A DNA stretch of 64,000 nt from Bryobacterales bacterium F-183 (GCA_016865505.2 AP025252.1:868001-932000); one strand, 5' to 3'; shown: positions 16,821 through 25,919, counted from the stretch's first letter. Notes: generated from the sequence alone by a model not told the origin. Made by a program: numbers and translations.

Positions 16821-17159
16821 TCATGTCGGGTCTTGCGGGGGTGTAGGGAGATTCTGGTCGAGCCAATCGAGGTAAGACGCAGCACCGTCGAGGATGGGGA
16901 CACCGATGAGTTCCGGCACCTCGTAGGGGTGTATGGAAGGTAGATGCTGCTTGAGGTTCTCAAACAGGGGCGCACTGGTTTTGATGAGCAGCAGCCATTC
17001 GGAAGCTTCCTCCACTTTTCCCTTCCAGCGGTATACACTCTGGATGGGCGGCAGTATGTTGACGCAGGCCGCCAGGTGACGGTCCACGAGATCGCGGGCG
17101 ATGCGTTGGGCGTCCGCCTGTGAATCTGCTGTGGTAAACGCTAGAATTTTATCCGTCAT
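16821..17159 (-). CDS. cutA: Divalent-cation tolerance protein CutA
   Basis: The 112-residue protein matches CutA1 in length and sequence: AFTTADSQADAQRIARDLVDRHLAACVNILPPIQSVYRWKG and HPYEVPELIGVPI are family signatures. CutA forms a very stable PII-like trimer and is linked to copper and divalent-metal tolerance, though its exact role remains unclear. It lies 17 bases after the MFS gene's start, in the same direction and upstream of it, so the two may be co-transcribed. Confidence 0.93.
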   Translation of the reverse strand: MTDKILAFTTADSQADAQRIARDLVDRHLAACVNILPPIQSVYRWKGKVEEASEWLLLIKTSAPLFENLKQHLPSIHPYEVPELIGVPILDGAASYLDWLDQNLPTPPQDPT

Positions 17160-17246
17160 AATTGTTGGCTTTTATACTCTGAACGGATTATAAACAAAGT
17201 AGGGCATTAGTCTTAGTACTTGCCCCTTGAGCCGGCGTACTGCTGC

Positions 17247-17588
17247 ATGCAACTAAAGAATCACAAGATGAGCTGGATCGTAGGCGCACTGGTCGTGGCC
17301 TGCGGTTTCAGCGCCGTGCGTGGATTGCAGGGCGGAGCGGGTCCATTCGAAATTTTTCAGCAAATTCGCGAGATGCAGAAGCAGAATCGCGAACTTGAGA
17401 TCCAGATCGACGAGAAGCAGGAACGATTGCGGCGCTTTGCCGAAGGTCCTAGCGAGTCGGAGTTGGAGGTCAAGCGGAGATTGAAGTATCTCAATCCTGG
17501 AGAGCGTCAGGTGGTGTTGCCGGATGGCACCACCGGTCAGCAGGAACAGCAACAGCAACAGCCGCCATCGGCGAATCCAAAGCCTTAA
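17247..17588 (+). CDS. FtsB/DivIC-type septum formation initiator protein
   Basis: The predicted 113-residue protein has a short cytoplasmic N-terminus, one transmembrane helix (MSWIVGALVVACGFSAV), a coiled coil (EIFQQIREMQKQNRELEIQIDEKQERLRRF) and the end motif YLNPGERQVVLPDG, which matches the FtsB pattern. FtsB-like proteins link FtsQ and FtsL in the division complex. The C-terminal tail is glutamine/proline-rich. The ATG at 17247 is favoured; a TTG at 17220 and an ATG at 17268 are alternatives. No other division gene is adjacent. Confidence 0.75.
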   Translation: MQLKNHKMSWIVGALVVACGFSAVRGLQGGAGPFEIFQQIREMQKQNRELEIQIDEKQERLRRFAEGPSESELEVKRRLKYLNPGERQVVLPDGTTGQQEQQQQQPPSANPKP

Positions 17589-17887
17589 CGGAGGCCGCCG
17601 GAGTTCGCACGACAGCGGAACCCCAGCAGCCTACACCCCCTGCGAATCGGGGAAATCTCTCACCGCCGGCTCTACTTTAGGAGTTTTCAGGCGTTGGATG
17701 GCCAGTCAAGACGAGAGCCCCCACAGAGTTAGGCGCTGTCTTGGGACAAATCTGGTCTACTTTTTTCAAGAAAAATTCTTCGAATCGACATACGATCCGA
17801 AGCTTGCGCAATCGCCGGGTCACCGACGGTTATCGAAACGGGATTGTGAGGCGCCGTATCTAACTGGGCAGAGAGGAAATCGATTCG
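17589..17887. other. Gene-free interval, no recognisable feature
   Basis: This 299-base stretch between the FtsB-like and lipoprotein genes contains no convincing reading frame with family similarity, no clear hairpin with a T-run, and no repeat. An A/T-rich segment near 17760–17790 may hold the promoter of the downstream lipoprotein gene. Confidence 0.4.
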
Positions 17888-18202
17888 ATGGTGAAATCCA
17901 TTCTGGCCACTGGCGGACTCTTTACCCTGTTGCTTGTCGGCACTGCATGCGGTGGCGGTGGAGGGTACTATCGGAGCGGCTACTACGTAAACACGCCTCC
18001 TCCCCCGCCTCGCGTCGAATACTATGGCGCACCGCGGCCCGGCTACGCCTGGCGTGGTGGTTACTACACGTATCGCGGCAATGCGTACCGCTGGAATGGC
18101 GGCCGTTGGGTGCGTCCCCCTCGCCGGGGTGCCGCCTGGGTACCCGGACAGTGGGTACAGACGCCGCGCGGCTGGCAGTATCGCGACGGCATCTGGCGCT
18201 AG
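17888..18202 (+). CDS. Small lipoprotein with WxxGxW/YxWxGG-type repeats
   Basis: The 104-residue protein has a lipoprotein signal ending in the lipobox LVGTAC, so it should be anchored to a membrane by a lipidated cysteine. The mature part is rich in Tyr, Trp, Gly and Arg, with repeats such as YAWRGGYYTYRG, YRWNGGRWVRPP and WVPGQWVQTPRGWQYRDG. These resemble YXWXGX and WXXGXW repeat families in Gram-negative envelope proteins of unknown function. The ATG at 17888 is followed directly by the signal peptide. Confidence 0.8.
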   Translation: MVKSILATGGLFTLLLVGTACGGGGGYYRSGYYVNTPPPPPRVEYYGAPRPGYAWRGGYYTYRGNAYRWNGGRWVRPPRRGAAWVPGQWVQTPRGWQYRDGIWR

Positions 18203-18205
18203 TAT

Positions 18206-19006
18206 CTAGTCTCTGAAGATTTTGGCTTCGTCCCACTTGCGGATGGTGTCCCGCACCAGGCCGGCTACTTTGTCCGCCACTGCTTTATAGTAGGCGTCCG
18301 CCTTGCCTTGATCGAACTTCACATAGCCTTGCCCAGGCTGGTAAAGGATGATCGAGGAGGGGAACGGATAGGCGGACCAAGTGCCGGCGGGGGGCCGCGG
18401 GGTGGCGAGCGAGTCCTTGTAGCGATCCTTTTGAATGAGCTTGGCGTCAATTGCCTGGATAAAGGCATTTTCGTTGATGCCCGCGTGTCCGCCGTCCTCG
18501 CCGAAGATCTTGAGGGTGAGGTCGGAGCAGTAGGCCCACCAGTTGACGACGAGGGTTCGCACCTTCATTTCCCTACCAATCTGTTCGCCGAGGGCTTCCA
18601 GGGCGGCCGTGTTGCCGCCGTGTCCGTTGACGATGATGATGTTCTTGAAGCCGTTGCGGGCGAGTCCACGGAGGATGGAAGCGACGAAGGGACGGTAGGC
18701 CTCATCAGGGATGGTCATGCCCCCGGCAAAGCCGTCAAGACGTCCGGTGATGCCGTAGGGCAGGACCGGCGCGACCATGGCGTTGAGGGAAGGCGCAATC
18801 GTCCGGGCGAGGGCGAGTGGGGCGGTGTTGTCGGCTCCGTTGTTGGCGACGCCGTGAGCTTCCATGGTGCCGACGGGAAGGAGTACGGTATCGACTTTGG
18901 AGGGGACGACTTCGCGGAACTCCATCCAGTTGATGTCGTTGAGTTCGCGGGTGGATTGGGAGTGGGTGAGGAGGAGCGGAAGAAGGGCGAGAGTGGTGGA
19001 GAGCAT
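18206..19006 (-). CDS. Secreted creatininase-family amidohydrolase
   Basis: The 266-residue protein has an N-terminal signal sequence (MLSTTLALLPLLLTHSQS) and then the creatininase fold. Metal-binding motifs are present: LPVGTMEAHG, NGADNT, IIVNGHGGN and GEDGGHAGINENA. The family includes creatininase and formamide hydrolases of cofactor biosynthesis, but exported versions in Acidobacteria are uncharacterised. It is a stand-alone gene, converging with the lipoprotein gene. Confidence 0.87.
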   Translation of the reverse strand: MLSTTLALLPLLLTHSQSTRELNDINWMEFREVVPSKVDTVLLPVGTMEAHGVANNGADNTAPLALARTIAPSLNAMVAPVLPYGITGRLDGFAGGMTIPDEAYRPFVASILRGLARNGFKNIIIVNGHGGNTAALEALGEQIGREMKVRTLVVNWWAYCSDLTLKIFGEDGGHAGINENAFIQAIDAKLIQKDRYKDSLATPRPPAGTWSAYPFPSSIILYQPGQGYVKFDQGKADAYYKAVADKVAGLVRDTIRKWDEAKIFRD

Positions 19007-19113
19007 TGGAGGTTAGGATATCGCGGGGATTGCGATAAACAGGACGGCCGGGAAGCCGTCTTACCACCTTGGGAGATCCGCTTGCCCGGCCCTGGTCTTG
19101 ATTGGAAGTAGAG

Positions 19114-19704
19114 TTACTTGGACATCCGCTTGCGCGCCGCCGCCAGTCCGATAGTGCATGCCAGCGCCCAACCTAACGAGCTTGGCTCGGGGACGGTAGT
19201 GAGAGCGACTGGGGTAAAGGACACCCCTGCTAGACCGAGGGAGTTAGATCCATACTTGGTGCCGGACGTTTGAAGAGCATTTACGCCGGCCGGAAGTATC
19301 CAGTCACCGAATGGGCCCCGCGTCTGTACGGTGCTATTGATGCCAAATGCTTGAGCGGGAAATGTTAGGCTAGTTGCGGCAAAGTATACAAAGCTGGTGA
19401 TGCTGCCGTTGGTGACGGTGAACGAATTGACTGGCTGGAATGCCCAGGAAGTTACCGTGTTGCCGGCCGTGAACACGTCAAAACCGGCAGGGACAGAGGT
19501 GAGCGTTACCACGCTAGCTGCGCCAGTCCCGCTACCACCCGCAGAGACAAAGGGTAAGAGTAGGTTCCCCGTAATCATACCTTGGGTAAGACCACCATTT
19601 AGTGTGATGGTGAAATCGAACGCCAGGTCTGCCTTTGCGCTTGGCATTACCGCCAGTCCAAGCAGAAGAGGCATGATCCTTGCTGCGTATCTAGATAAGT
19701 TCAT
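19114..19704 (-). CDS. PEP-CTERM sorting-signal protein
   Basis: The 196-residue protein has a signal peptide (about residues 1–25, ending SAKA), a beta-rich Ser/Thr/Gly-rich body, and the C-terminal tripartite PEP-CTERM signal: VPEPSS, a hydrophobic helix (LGWALACTIGLAAA) and basic RKRMSK. Such proteins are processed by an exosortase and exported to the cell surface or extracellular matrix; no exosortase gene lies in this window. The start at 19704 lies in the second of two tandem 20-bp copies of the ribosome site and start codon. Body function is unknown. Confidence 0.88.
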   Translation of the reverse strand: MNLSRYAARIMPLLLGLAVMPSAKADLAFDFTITLNGGLTQGMITGNLLLPFVSAGGSGTGAASVVTLTSVPAGFDVFTAGNTVTSWAFQPVNSFTVTNGSITSFVYFAATSLTFPAQAFGINSTVQTRGPFGDWILPAGVNALQTSGTKYGSNSLGLAGVSFTPVALTTVPEPSSLGWALACTIGLAAARKRMSK

Positions 19705-19734
19705 TTCAATCCTTATAAGTTCATTTCAATCCTT
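19695..19734 (-). repeat. Perfect 20-bp tandem duplication covering ribosome site and start codon
   Basis: Two identical adjacent copies at 19695–19714 and 19715–19734 each contain AAGGATTGAA followed by ATGAACTTAT on the minus strand. The downstream copy supplies the real start at 19704. The upstream copy forms a three-codon minigene (Met-Asn-Leu-stop, 19713–19724), whose TAA overlaps the second ribosome site. Confidence 0.9.
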
Positions 19735-19792
19735 TTGCAAGGGCAACTTCGTTCCATCGTTGTCCCTACATGAGCGGTAGTGTACCGCATTT

Positions 19793-19812
19793 GTCTTACA
19801 TTTATGTAAGAC
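19793..19812. promoter_or_regulatory. Perfect 8-bp inverted repeat upstream of PEP-CTERM gene
   Basis: GTCTTACA and TGTAAGAC form a perfect inverted repeat with a 4-base TTTA spacer, 88 bases upstream of the PEP-CTERM start codon and in the gap shared with rplU. It has operator-like geometry and no T-run. The regulator is unknown. The rest of the interval up to 19996 shows nothing else definite and presumably holds the rplU promoter and leader. Confidence 0.45.
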
Positions 19813-19996
19813 GTCCAGTACGACTGGGCTGTTCTTGGGGCTTGCTTCAGCCAGTGCGGTTGCGTTTTCGACAGGCTGTGTTGTACTCTAGAGTTTTGTG
19901 GCCTGTCCCCAGGTGTGCGAACCGTCGCGCGTCTACGTAGTTTGGCAGTCCCCTCCAAGCAAAACGCAGTAGTAACTTCTGAAGGATCAACAGATT

Positions 19997-20305
19997 ATGT
20001 ACGCAGTAATCGAAACGGGCGGCAAGCAGTACCGCGTTCAGCCGGGCCAGACGGTGGACGTCGAGACCCTGGCAGGCGAAGTTGGCGCCTCTGTCGAGCT
20101 GGGCCGTGTGCTCGCCGTCTCCAAGGACGATCAGCTGAGCGCCGGTAGCGCGGTTGGTTCGGCCAAGGTCACGGGCACGATTGTTAGCCATGGCCGCGGC
20201 GACAAGGTCATTGTCTTCAAGTTCAAGCGCAAGAAGCAGTATAAGCGCACCATCGGTCACCGCCAGAACTTCACCCGCGTGAAGGTTGAGGAGATCGTAG
20301 GCTAA
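19997..20305 (+). CDS. rplU: Ribosomal protein bL21
   Basis: The 102-residue protein matches bL21 throughout: [18 protein letters not shown] at the start and [26 protein letters not shown] at the end. It binds 23S rRNA in the large subunit. It heads the conserved rplU–rpmA–obgE cluster. Confidence 0.98.
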   Translation: MYAVIETGGKQYRVQPGQTVDVETLAGEVGASVELGRVLAVSKDDQLSAGSAVGSAKVTGTIVSHGRGDKVIVFKFKRKKQYKRTIGHRQNFTRVKVEEIVG

Positions 20306-20323
20306 GCGCCTGAGGTAAACGTC

Positions 20324-20587
20324 ATGGCAAGTAAAAAAGGTTTAGGTTCCAGTAAAAACGGGCGCGATTCGCATGCTCAGCGTCTGGGCGTGAAGCGCTT
20401 TTCCGGCGAACTCGTCACTGGCGGTTCGATCATCGTGCGTCAGCGTGGTACCCCCATCAAGGCCGGCCTGAATGTCGGCGTGGGCAAGGACGACACGCTG
20501 TTTGCCAAGATCGGCGGCATCGTCGAGTTCCGCGATCGCGGCCGCATGGGCCGTTTTGTGAACATCCTGCAGCCGCAGCAGGCGTAG
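20324..20587 (+). CDS. rpmA: Ribosomal protein bL27
   Basis: The 87-residue protein is bL27: [26 protein letters not shown] is the conserved flexible N-terminal arm that reaches the peptidyl-transferase centre, and [11 protein letters not shown] is a family signature. It follows rplU by 18 bases with a GAGGTAA ribosome site. There is no N-terminal cleavage extension of the Firmicutes type. Confidence 0.98.
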   Translation: MASKKGLGSSKNGRDSHAQRLGVKRFSGELVTGGSIIVRQRGTPIKAGLNVGVGKDDTLFAKIGGIVEFRDRGRMGRFVNILQPQQA

Positions 20588-20625
20588 GTTCCTCTTTTCC
20601 GTCAACGATATATTCCCCGCAAGTC

Positions 20626-20668
20626 AAAACGGGAGCCGTACCGGTTGTTTTGGGGCGGTTCCCGTTTT
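20626..20668 (+). terminator. Terminator-like hairpin after rpmA
   Basis: AAAACGGGAGCCG and CGGTTCCCGTTTT form a 13-bp stem with one G·T pair, followed by CGTTTTCC. It sits between rpmA and obgE and probably attenuates read-through, allowing less Obg than ribosomal protein. Confidence 0.65.
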
Positions 20669-20708
20669 CGTTTTCCTGTTGTCTGTTCTGTTCGTAGTCT
20701 GAATTCCC

Positions 20709-21737
20709 ATGTTTATCGATGAAGTTCGAATCTCGGTGAAGGCCGGTGATGGCGGCAACGGCTGTCTGGCTTTCCGGCGAGAGAAGTTTGTGCCCAAGGG
20801 CGGACCCAGCGGCGGCGACGGTGGTCGCGGCGGCAATATCTATATGGTCGCGTCGCAGCACTACAACACGCTGCTGCACTTTCGGTTCAATCCGGAACAT
20901 AAGGCCGACCGTGGGCGTCACGGCGAGGGCAGCAACAAGAAGGGTCGCGATGCCGAACACATCGAGTTGCCGGTGCCGGTGGGTACGGTGGTGTACGACA
21001 ACGAGACGGGCGACCTGATCCACGACTTTACCGTCCCTGGCGAGAAGTTTATGGTGGCGCGCGGGGGTCGCGGCGGACGCGGGAATCAGCACTTTGCGAC
21101 GCCGACGCATCAGGCTCCGACAGAGCATGAACCGGGACGCCCGGGTGAGGCCAAGACGCTGCGGTTGGAGTTGAAGCTACTGGCCGATGCGGGGCTTGTC
21201 GGGTTCCCGAATGCCGGCAAATCCACCCTGATTTCGCGTATTTCGGCTGCACGGCCGAAGATCGCCGACTATCCGTTTACGACATTGGAGCCCAATCTGG
21301 GCGTGGTGTCGCATGAGGACCGCACGTTTGTTGTCGCTGACATTCCGGGGCTGATCGAGGGTGCGCACGAGGGTCATGGCTTGGGCATCCGGTTCCTGAA
21401 GCACATTGAGCGGACCAAGCTGCTGGTGCACCTGGTGGATGTGTCGGAAGGGTCGGGTCGCGACCCGGTGGAAGATTTTAAGGTCGTGCTGAATGAGCTG
21501 AAGAGCTTTAGCGAGGAACTGCCGACCAAGCCGATGATCGTGGTGGCAACCAAGATGGATTCGGCGCAGGATCCGGATCGGGTGAAGAAGCTCAGCGCGG
21601 CGGCCAAGCGTCGCAAGATGCCGTTCTTCAAGATTTCCGCTGTGACGGGTGAGGGTCTGCCGGAGCTGTTGAAGGCTATGGCGGAGCAGATCTTTGCGGC
21701 TGCGGATACGGCCGCCATCGCTGACGCTGAAGTCTAG
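20709..21737 (+). CDS. obgE: Obg/CgtA GTPase
   Basis: The 342-residue protein has the glycine-rich Obg fold at the N-terminus ([36 protein letters not shown]) and a GTPase domain with P-loop GFPNAGKST, switch II DIPG and base-recognition VATKMD. It is an essential GTPase in 50S assembly and stringent-response control. There is no long C-terminal acidic domain. It lies 122 bases after rpmA. Confidence 0.97.
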   Translation: MFIDEVRISVKAGDGGNGCLAFRREKFVPKGGPSGGDGGRGGNIYMVASQHYNTLLHFRFNPEHKADRGRHGEGSNKKGRDAEHIELPVPVGTVVYDNETGDLIHDFTVPGEKFMVARGGRGGRGNQHFATPTHQAPTEHEPGRPGEAKTLRLELKLLADAGLVGFPNAGKSTLISRISAARPKIADYPFTTLEPNLGVVSHEDRTFVVADIPGLIEGAHEGHGLGIRFLKHIERTKLLVHLVDVSEGSGRDPVEDFKVVLNELKSFSEELPTKPMIVVATKMDSAQDPDRVKKLSAAAKRRKMPFFKISAVTGEGLPELLKAMAEQIFAAADTAAIADAEV

Positions 21738-22153
21738 ATAATCCGTCGTTCTGTTTCTGCAATAGGCGCGTCATTGATACTGGCGCGCCTTTCGCGCATC
21801 AGGCCGTTCTCATCAAACTCCCATAATTCATTGCCGTAGGAGCGGTACCACTGTCCCGCGTCGTCCTGCCATTCGTACTCGAAGCTGACGGCGATGCGGT
21901 TGTCGTGGAATGCCCACAGCGTCTTGCGGAGACGGTAATTGAGCTCTTTGGCCCATTTCCGGCGGAGGAAGGCCTTGATCTCGTCACGGCCGTTGAGGAA
22001 CTCGGAGCGGTTCCGCCACTTCGAGTCCTCGGTGTAGGCGAGCGCGACCCTTTCCGGATCGCGCGAGTTCCAGGCGTCTTCTGCCAGTTGGACTTTGCGT
22101 TGTGCCGTTTCCAAAGTGAACGGCGGCGCGAGGATCAGCGGCGGGGTCGACAT
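21734..22153 (-). CDS. DUF1348 / SnoaL-like (NTF2-fold) protein
   Basis: The 139-residue protein shows the DUF1348 pattern: [82 protein letters not shown]. The fold is an NTF2-like cone used for small-molecule binding or catalysis; activity is unknown. The ATG at 22153 is 5 bases behind the stop of the CMD gene, so the two form an operon. Its stop overlaps the 3' end of obgE. Confidence 0.88.
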   Translation of the reverse strand: MSTPPLILAPPFTLETAQRKVQLAEDAWNSRDPERVALAYTEDSKWRNRSEFLNGRDEIKAFLRRKWAKELNYRLRKTLWAFHDNRIAVSFEYEWQDDAGQWYRSYGNELWEFDENGLMRERRASINDAPIAETERRII

Positions 22154-22158
22154 TGGCG

Positions 22159-22704
22159 TTATGCCTCCACTTTCGGGAAGTCTACTACGGTTTTGACAGC
22201 CTCGTTGAAGTAGTTGGTGAGTACGTTGAGGGCGACGTGGGCGATGATCTCGGCGATGGCCGCGTCGTCCCAACCGGCGGCTTTGACCTCCGCGAACGCT
22301 TCGTCGGAGATCTTGCCGCGCATGACGACGAGAGCTTGGGCAAAGCGGAGTCCGGCGTCGATCTTGGGGTCCTGCGGGGAGCGGGCCTGGCGGCTGTCGG
22401 CGATCTCGTCGGGGTTGAGGCCGACCATCTTGCCGATGGTGGAGTGGGCGGAGAGGCAGTAGCTACAGCCGTTGGCCTGCGAGACGGCGAGGGCCAGTTG
22501 TTCGCGGAACTTAGGGTCGAGGACGCCGGTGGAGAGGGCGTTGTTGAAGCTGAGGTAGCCGTCGAGTAGGGCGGGGCTGACGGCCATGGTCCTCATCATG
22601 TTGGGGGCCTTGCCGAACTTGGCTTTGACGGCGTCGAGTAGCTGTTTTGCTTGGCCTTGTGCCTGAGCGGGGTCAATGGCGGGGATGCGTTGTTGGGTTT
22701 GCAT
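22159..22704 (-). CDS. Carboxymuconolactone decarboxylase/AhpD-like peroxidase-related protein
   Basis: The 181-residue protein has the AhpD/CMD fold with the redox motif [11 protein letters not shown], whose two cysteines and histidine match the AhpD catalytic site. It likely reduces peroxides or related electrophiles. ATG 22704 follows AGGAGG at good spacing. It is divergent from the GAF/sigma-54 activator, a common arrangement of regulator and target, and is followed by the DUF1348 gene. The protein at 54804–55403 is a selenocysteine relative in the same superfamily. Confidence 0.88.
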   Translation of the reverse strand: MQTQQRIPAIDPAQAQGQAKQLLDAVKAKFGKAPNMMRTMAVSPALLDGYLSFNNALSTGVLDPKFREQLALAVSQANGCSYCLSAHSTIGKMVGLNPDEIADSRQARSPQDPKIDAGLRFAQALVVMRGKISDEAFAEVKAAGWDDAAIAEIIAHVALNVLTNYFNEAVKTVVDFPKVEA

Positions 22705-22716
22705 GCCTCCTAGGTG

Positions 22717-22732
22717 TGCACGGGTCGCGCCA
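22717..22732 (-). promoter_or_regulatory. Possible sigma-54 –24/–12 promoter before CMD operon
   Basis: The minus strand reads TGGCGCG-N4-GTGCA, close to the sigma-54 consensus TGGCACG-N4-TTGCA with correct GG to GC spacing. It lies opposite a sigma-54 activator gene. However, the predicted transcription start would fall inside the ribosome site of the CMD gene, which weakens the call. Confidence 0.3.
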
Positions 22733-22843
22733 TCTTGCTTTCTGAGTGAAATCAACGCGTTAGATCGACTTGGTAGGTCTCGATATTTCGCGTGTCACGA
22801 TTTTTCAGGAGCTTCTCGCGATATTTTGCGATAGTATGGCGTC

Positions 22844-24403
22844 ATGCGACTCGAACCGCTTCCGTCGATTCTGTTGGCTTTGGCGGAGCAGCGATCGCTG
22901 GCTGAGGTACTGCGGCAGATTGTCGAGATCGTGGCGCGCCAGGATGGCGTGGCGATGGCTCGGGTGTGGCTACGGGAGCCGGGCGACGATGGGGCGCTGC
23001 ATCTGCGGGCTAGCGCGGGACGGTCGATCACCGGGGCGGATTGGAGCCGGATTGACGGTACGTTCGCCCGGGTGGATCTGGCCAACACCAAGCTGAAGAT
23101 CGCGCATATGGCGCTGACGGGCGAGTCGATTCGGATTCCCGATTTGACGCAGGATCACGCGTGGGTGCGGCATCCGGAATGGGCGCAGGCCGAGCAACTG
23201 GTGAGCTTTAGCGGGCATGCGCTGGTGTTCCGTGGGGAGTCCCTGGGAGTACTGGCGGTGTTCCGCCGGGTGGCGTCCGGCGACGATTGCTTTGCGTGGC
23301 TGGGTACGATGGCCAATGCTGCGGCGATCGCGATCGCCAATGCGCGGGCGTTTGAAGAGAACGAGAGGCTGCGGCGGGAGTTGGAGCAGGAGCGCGACTA
23401 CCTGATGGAGGAAGTGGAAGCGACGGGGTCGTTCGGGGAGATTTTGGGCAAGAGTCCGGCGCTGTTACGGGTGTTGCATCAGGTGGAGATGGTGGCGCCG
23501 ACCGGAGCGAATACGCTGATTTTGGGCGAGAGCGGTACGGGTAAGGAACTGGTGGCGCGGGCGATCCATCAGCGGAGTCCCAGGGCGAAGAAGCCGCTGG
23601 TGAAGGTGAACTGCGGTTCGATCCCACGAGAGCTGTTTGAGAGTGAGTTCTTTGGGCATGTACGGGGGTCGTTTACCGGGGCGGTGCGGGATCGTGTGGG
23701 GCGGTTCCAACTGGCCGATGGGGGCACGCTGTTCCTGGACGAAGTCGGCGAGATCCCGCTGGAGTTGCAGACCAAGCTATTGCGGGTCCTGCAGGAGGGC
23801 GAGTTCGAGCCGGTGGGCGATGATCGGACACGCCGGGTGAACGTACGGGTGATTGCCGCTACGAATCGGGATTTGCGGAAAGAGATCGACGCCGGGCGGT
23901 TCCGCCTGGACTTGTATTACCGCCTGGCGGTGTTCCCGATTGAGCTGCCGCCGTTGCGCGAGCGTAGTGAGGACATCCCGGATCTGCTGTCGCACTTTGT
24001 ACGGCAGGCGGCGGAGAAGTTCCACATGGCGGCTCCGGCGATTCCGCAGCGAGAAGTGGAACGGGCGCGGGCGTACGCGTGGCCGGGGAATGTCCGGCAG
24101 TTGCAGAATGCGGCGGAGCGGGCGGTGATCGTGTCCTCGGGCGGCGGACGATTGGCGCTGGATCTGCCTGTGGCGGCGAAGACGGTTGCGGCTGCGGTTC
24201 CGCGGGTTTCCGTGGCGGGTGAAGTGATTCCGGAGGAGCGGTGGCGCGAGATGGAGAAGGCCAACATCGAAGCGGCGCTGGCCCAGTGCGGGGGCAAGAT
24301 TTCGGGGTCGAGCGGGGCGGCGGAGTTGTTGGGGTTGAAGCCGGGGACGCTGGCGTCGCGGATGAAGGTGTTGGGAGTCAAGCGTACTCACGGGCACGCC
24401 TGA
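22844..24403 (+). CDS. GAF-domain sigma-54-dependent Fis-type transcriptional activator
   Basis: The 519-residue protein has an N-terminal GAF sensor domain (about residues 10–165), a short coiled-coil linker (ENERLRRELEQERDYLMEEVE), an AAA+ domain with Walker A GESGTGKE (228–235) and Walker B GGTLFLDEVGE, and a C-terminal Fis-like helix-turn-helix ending KVLGVKR. The sigma-54 contact loop reads GSFTGA (275–280) instead of the usual GAFTGA. It should activate sigma-54 RNA polymerase in response to a small molecule bound by GAF. The divergent CMD–DUF1348 operon is a candidate target. Confidence 0.92.
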   Translation: MRLEPLPSILLALAEQRSLAEVLRQIVEIVARQDGVAMARVWLREPGDDGALHLRASAGRSITGADWSRIDGTFARVDLANTKLKIAHMALTGESIRIPDLTQDHAWVRHPEWAQAEQLVSFSGHALVFRGESLGVLAVFRRVASGDDCFAWLGTMANAAAIAIANARAFEENERLRRELEQERDYLMEEVEATGSFGEILGKSPALLRVLHQVEMVAPTGANTLILGESGTGKELVARAIHQRSPRAKKPLVKVNCGSIPRELFESEFFGHVRGSFTGAVRDRVGRFQLADGGTLFLDEVGEIPLELQTKLLRVLQEGEFEPVGDDRTRRVNVRVIAATNRDLRKEIDAGRFRLDLYYRLAVFPIELPPLRERSEDIPDLLSHFVRQAAEKFHMAAPAIPQREVERARAYAWPGNVRQLQNAAERAVIVSSGGGRLALDLPVAAKTVAAAVPRVSVAGEVIPEERWREMEKANIEAALAQCGGKISGSSGAAELLGLKPGTLASRMKVLGVKRTHGHA

Positions 24404-24414
24404 CTCCCATTGGA

Positions 24415-25314
24415 TTATTTGGCTGCGCCGAGGTAGCCGGCCATCGTCTTGGCGAAGTGCGGAAACGCGATTTCCGGGTCTTCGATTTCCGGGTGCCAGC
24501 GCTTTTCCCACTCGTAGCAGTAGTAGCCTTTGTAGCCGCTCTTTTGCAGGAGCGCCACTGTTTCCTTCATGGGCAGGGCACCGGTGCCGGTCAGGACGTA
24601 GCGGCGGCCGCCTTTGCCGTCCGGGACCGAGTCCTTGAGGTGAACGTGGCGGGTGTACTTGCCTAGGGTGGACCAGGTGGTTTCGGGCTTTTCTCCCGCT
24701 ACGATCGTGTGGTGCGTGTCCCAGAGGAACGCGACGTTCTTGGATACGTTCATCAACGGGGCCAGCAGGTCCTTGTTGGTGAACTCGCCGTGCGATTCCA
24801 CGATGATCGTGACCTTGGCCGGCTTGGCGTAGTCGCCGAGTTCCTTGAGGCCTTTGGCGATGCGGTCCATGGTTACTTGTTTGTCCTCGCCCTTCACCAA
24901 CTGGTTGGGGAAGACGCGGACGTAGGGGACCTTCATCTGATGCGCGAGGTCGATGAAGCGCTTGGCTTCGTCCATGTGCGCAGCGTGCTTCTTGGGGTCC
25001 GGCTCATGCATCTGGGTGGAGGCGCCGAGGTCCGAGACTTTGAGTCCTAGAGCGTCGAGGTCCTTCATGGTGCCGGCCAGTTGGGTGCCGCTGAATTCGG
25101 GCACTTTGGTCAGGTCCATCACGTTGAGGACGCCGCGGAGTTCGAGGGCGGAGTAGCCGCTTTCCGAGGCGTTCTTGATGATGGTCTTCCAGTCCCACTT
25201 AGGGCAGCCGAGGGTGGAGACGGCGAGGGGAAGGCGCTTCGAAGAGTCCTTGGCGGTGAGGATCGCCGGGAAGGCGACTGCCGCTGCTGTGCTTAGAAAA
25301 GACCGTCTGTTCAT
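24415..25314 (-). CDS. Tat-exported sugar isomerase/epimerase (TIM barrel)
   Basis: The 299-residue protein starts [21 protein letters not shown], a twin-arginine signal, then a xylose-isomerase-like TIM barrel with candidate metal ligands in IIVESHGEF, FLWDTHHT, HVHLKDSV and CYEWEKRW. Its start overlaps the stop of the upstream subunit-3 gene (TAATG), so the proteins are made together. The operon with a GMC oxidoreductase implies action on an oxidised sugar in the periplasm, for example isomerisation or elimination of a keto-sugar. The substrate is inferred only in class. Confidence 0.87.
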   Translation of the reverse strand: MNRRSFLSTAAAVAFPAILTAKDSSKRLPLAVSTLGCPKWDWKTIIKNASESGYSALELRGVLNVMDLTKVPEFSGTQLAGTMKDLDALGLKVSDLGASTQMHEPDPKKHAAHMDEAKRFIDLAHQMKVPYVRVFPNQLVKGEDKQVTMDRIAKGLKELGDYAKPAKVTIIVESHGEFTNKDLLAPLMNVSKNVAFLWDTHHTIVAGEKPETTWSTLGKYTRHVHLKDSVPDGKGGRRYVLTGTGALPMKETVALLQKSGYKGYYCYEWEKRWHPEIEDPEIAFPHFAKTMAGYLGAAK

Positions 25315-25919
25315 TACTCGCTCATTCCTTTCATGGCGTGATCCATGGACGCCTGCGGGACCTTGAATTCCGACATTCCCTTGTTCCCCTTATAGCCGAG
25401 TTCGCGGACTCCCGCGGGGCTTGTGTAATAGGCGTCGACGGCCATGCGGCGGGCCCATTCGAAGAACTTGATGCCCGGGCCGAGGGTCTTGTCTTTGTCG
25501 AAGCTTTCGCGATAGGCGATGAGGTCGAGCAGTTGGGTCTGTTCGGCGGGCTTGAGGGCGGCAAAGCCGTTGGTGTTCGCGAAGCGCTTTTCGCATTCAC
25601 GATCGGTCCAGGCGAGGCCGCCGGTGAAGATCGCTTTGAGTTCCGCGTTGTTGCTGGACAGCAGGTCGATGAACTCGAAGGCTCCGCCTTTGCTGACGGC
25701 GCCGGGACAGGCGAGTTCCAACAGCACACGCAGGTTCTTCTCTTCAGCCGCAGTAAAGGCCTTTGCTTTGTACGGTGCATTGGCAGCGGGCTTGGCCGCG
25801 GCGGTTTCGTGATGGACGTGCTGGGCGTCCGCCTGCGAGACGGTTCCGAGCGCGGCCGCACTGGTGGCGATCTGCACCAGCATGTTTCGACGGGATGTCG
25901 TGGCGTGTTGATCAGACAT
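25314..25919 (-). CDS. Gluconate 2-dehydrogenase subunit 3-like protein
   Basis: The 201-residue protein begins with a twin-arginine-type signal ([25 protein letters not shown]), then [34 protein letters not shown], typical of the gluconate 2-dehydrogenase subunit 3 family. Such small subunits accompany GMC flavoproteins and help their export through the Tat system, since the large subunit here lacks its own signal. It overlaps the GMC gene by 8 bases and the isomerase gene by 1 base. Confidence 0.87.
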   Translation of the reverse strand: MSDQHATTSRRNMLVQIATSAAALGTVSQADAQHVHHETAAAKPAANAPYKAKAFTAAEEKNLRVLLELACPGAVSKGGAFEFIDLLSSNNAELKAIFTGGLAWTDRECEKRFANTNGFAALKPAEQTQLLDLIAYRESFDKDKTLGPGIKFFEWARRMAVDAYYTSPAGVRELGYKGNKGMSEFKVPQASMDHAMKGMSE

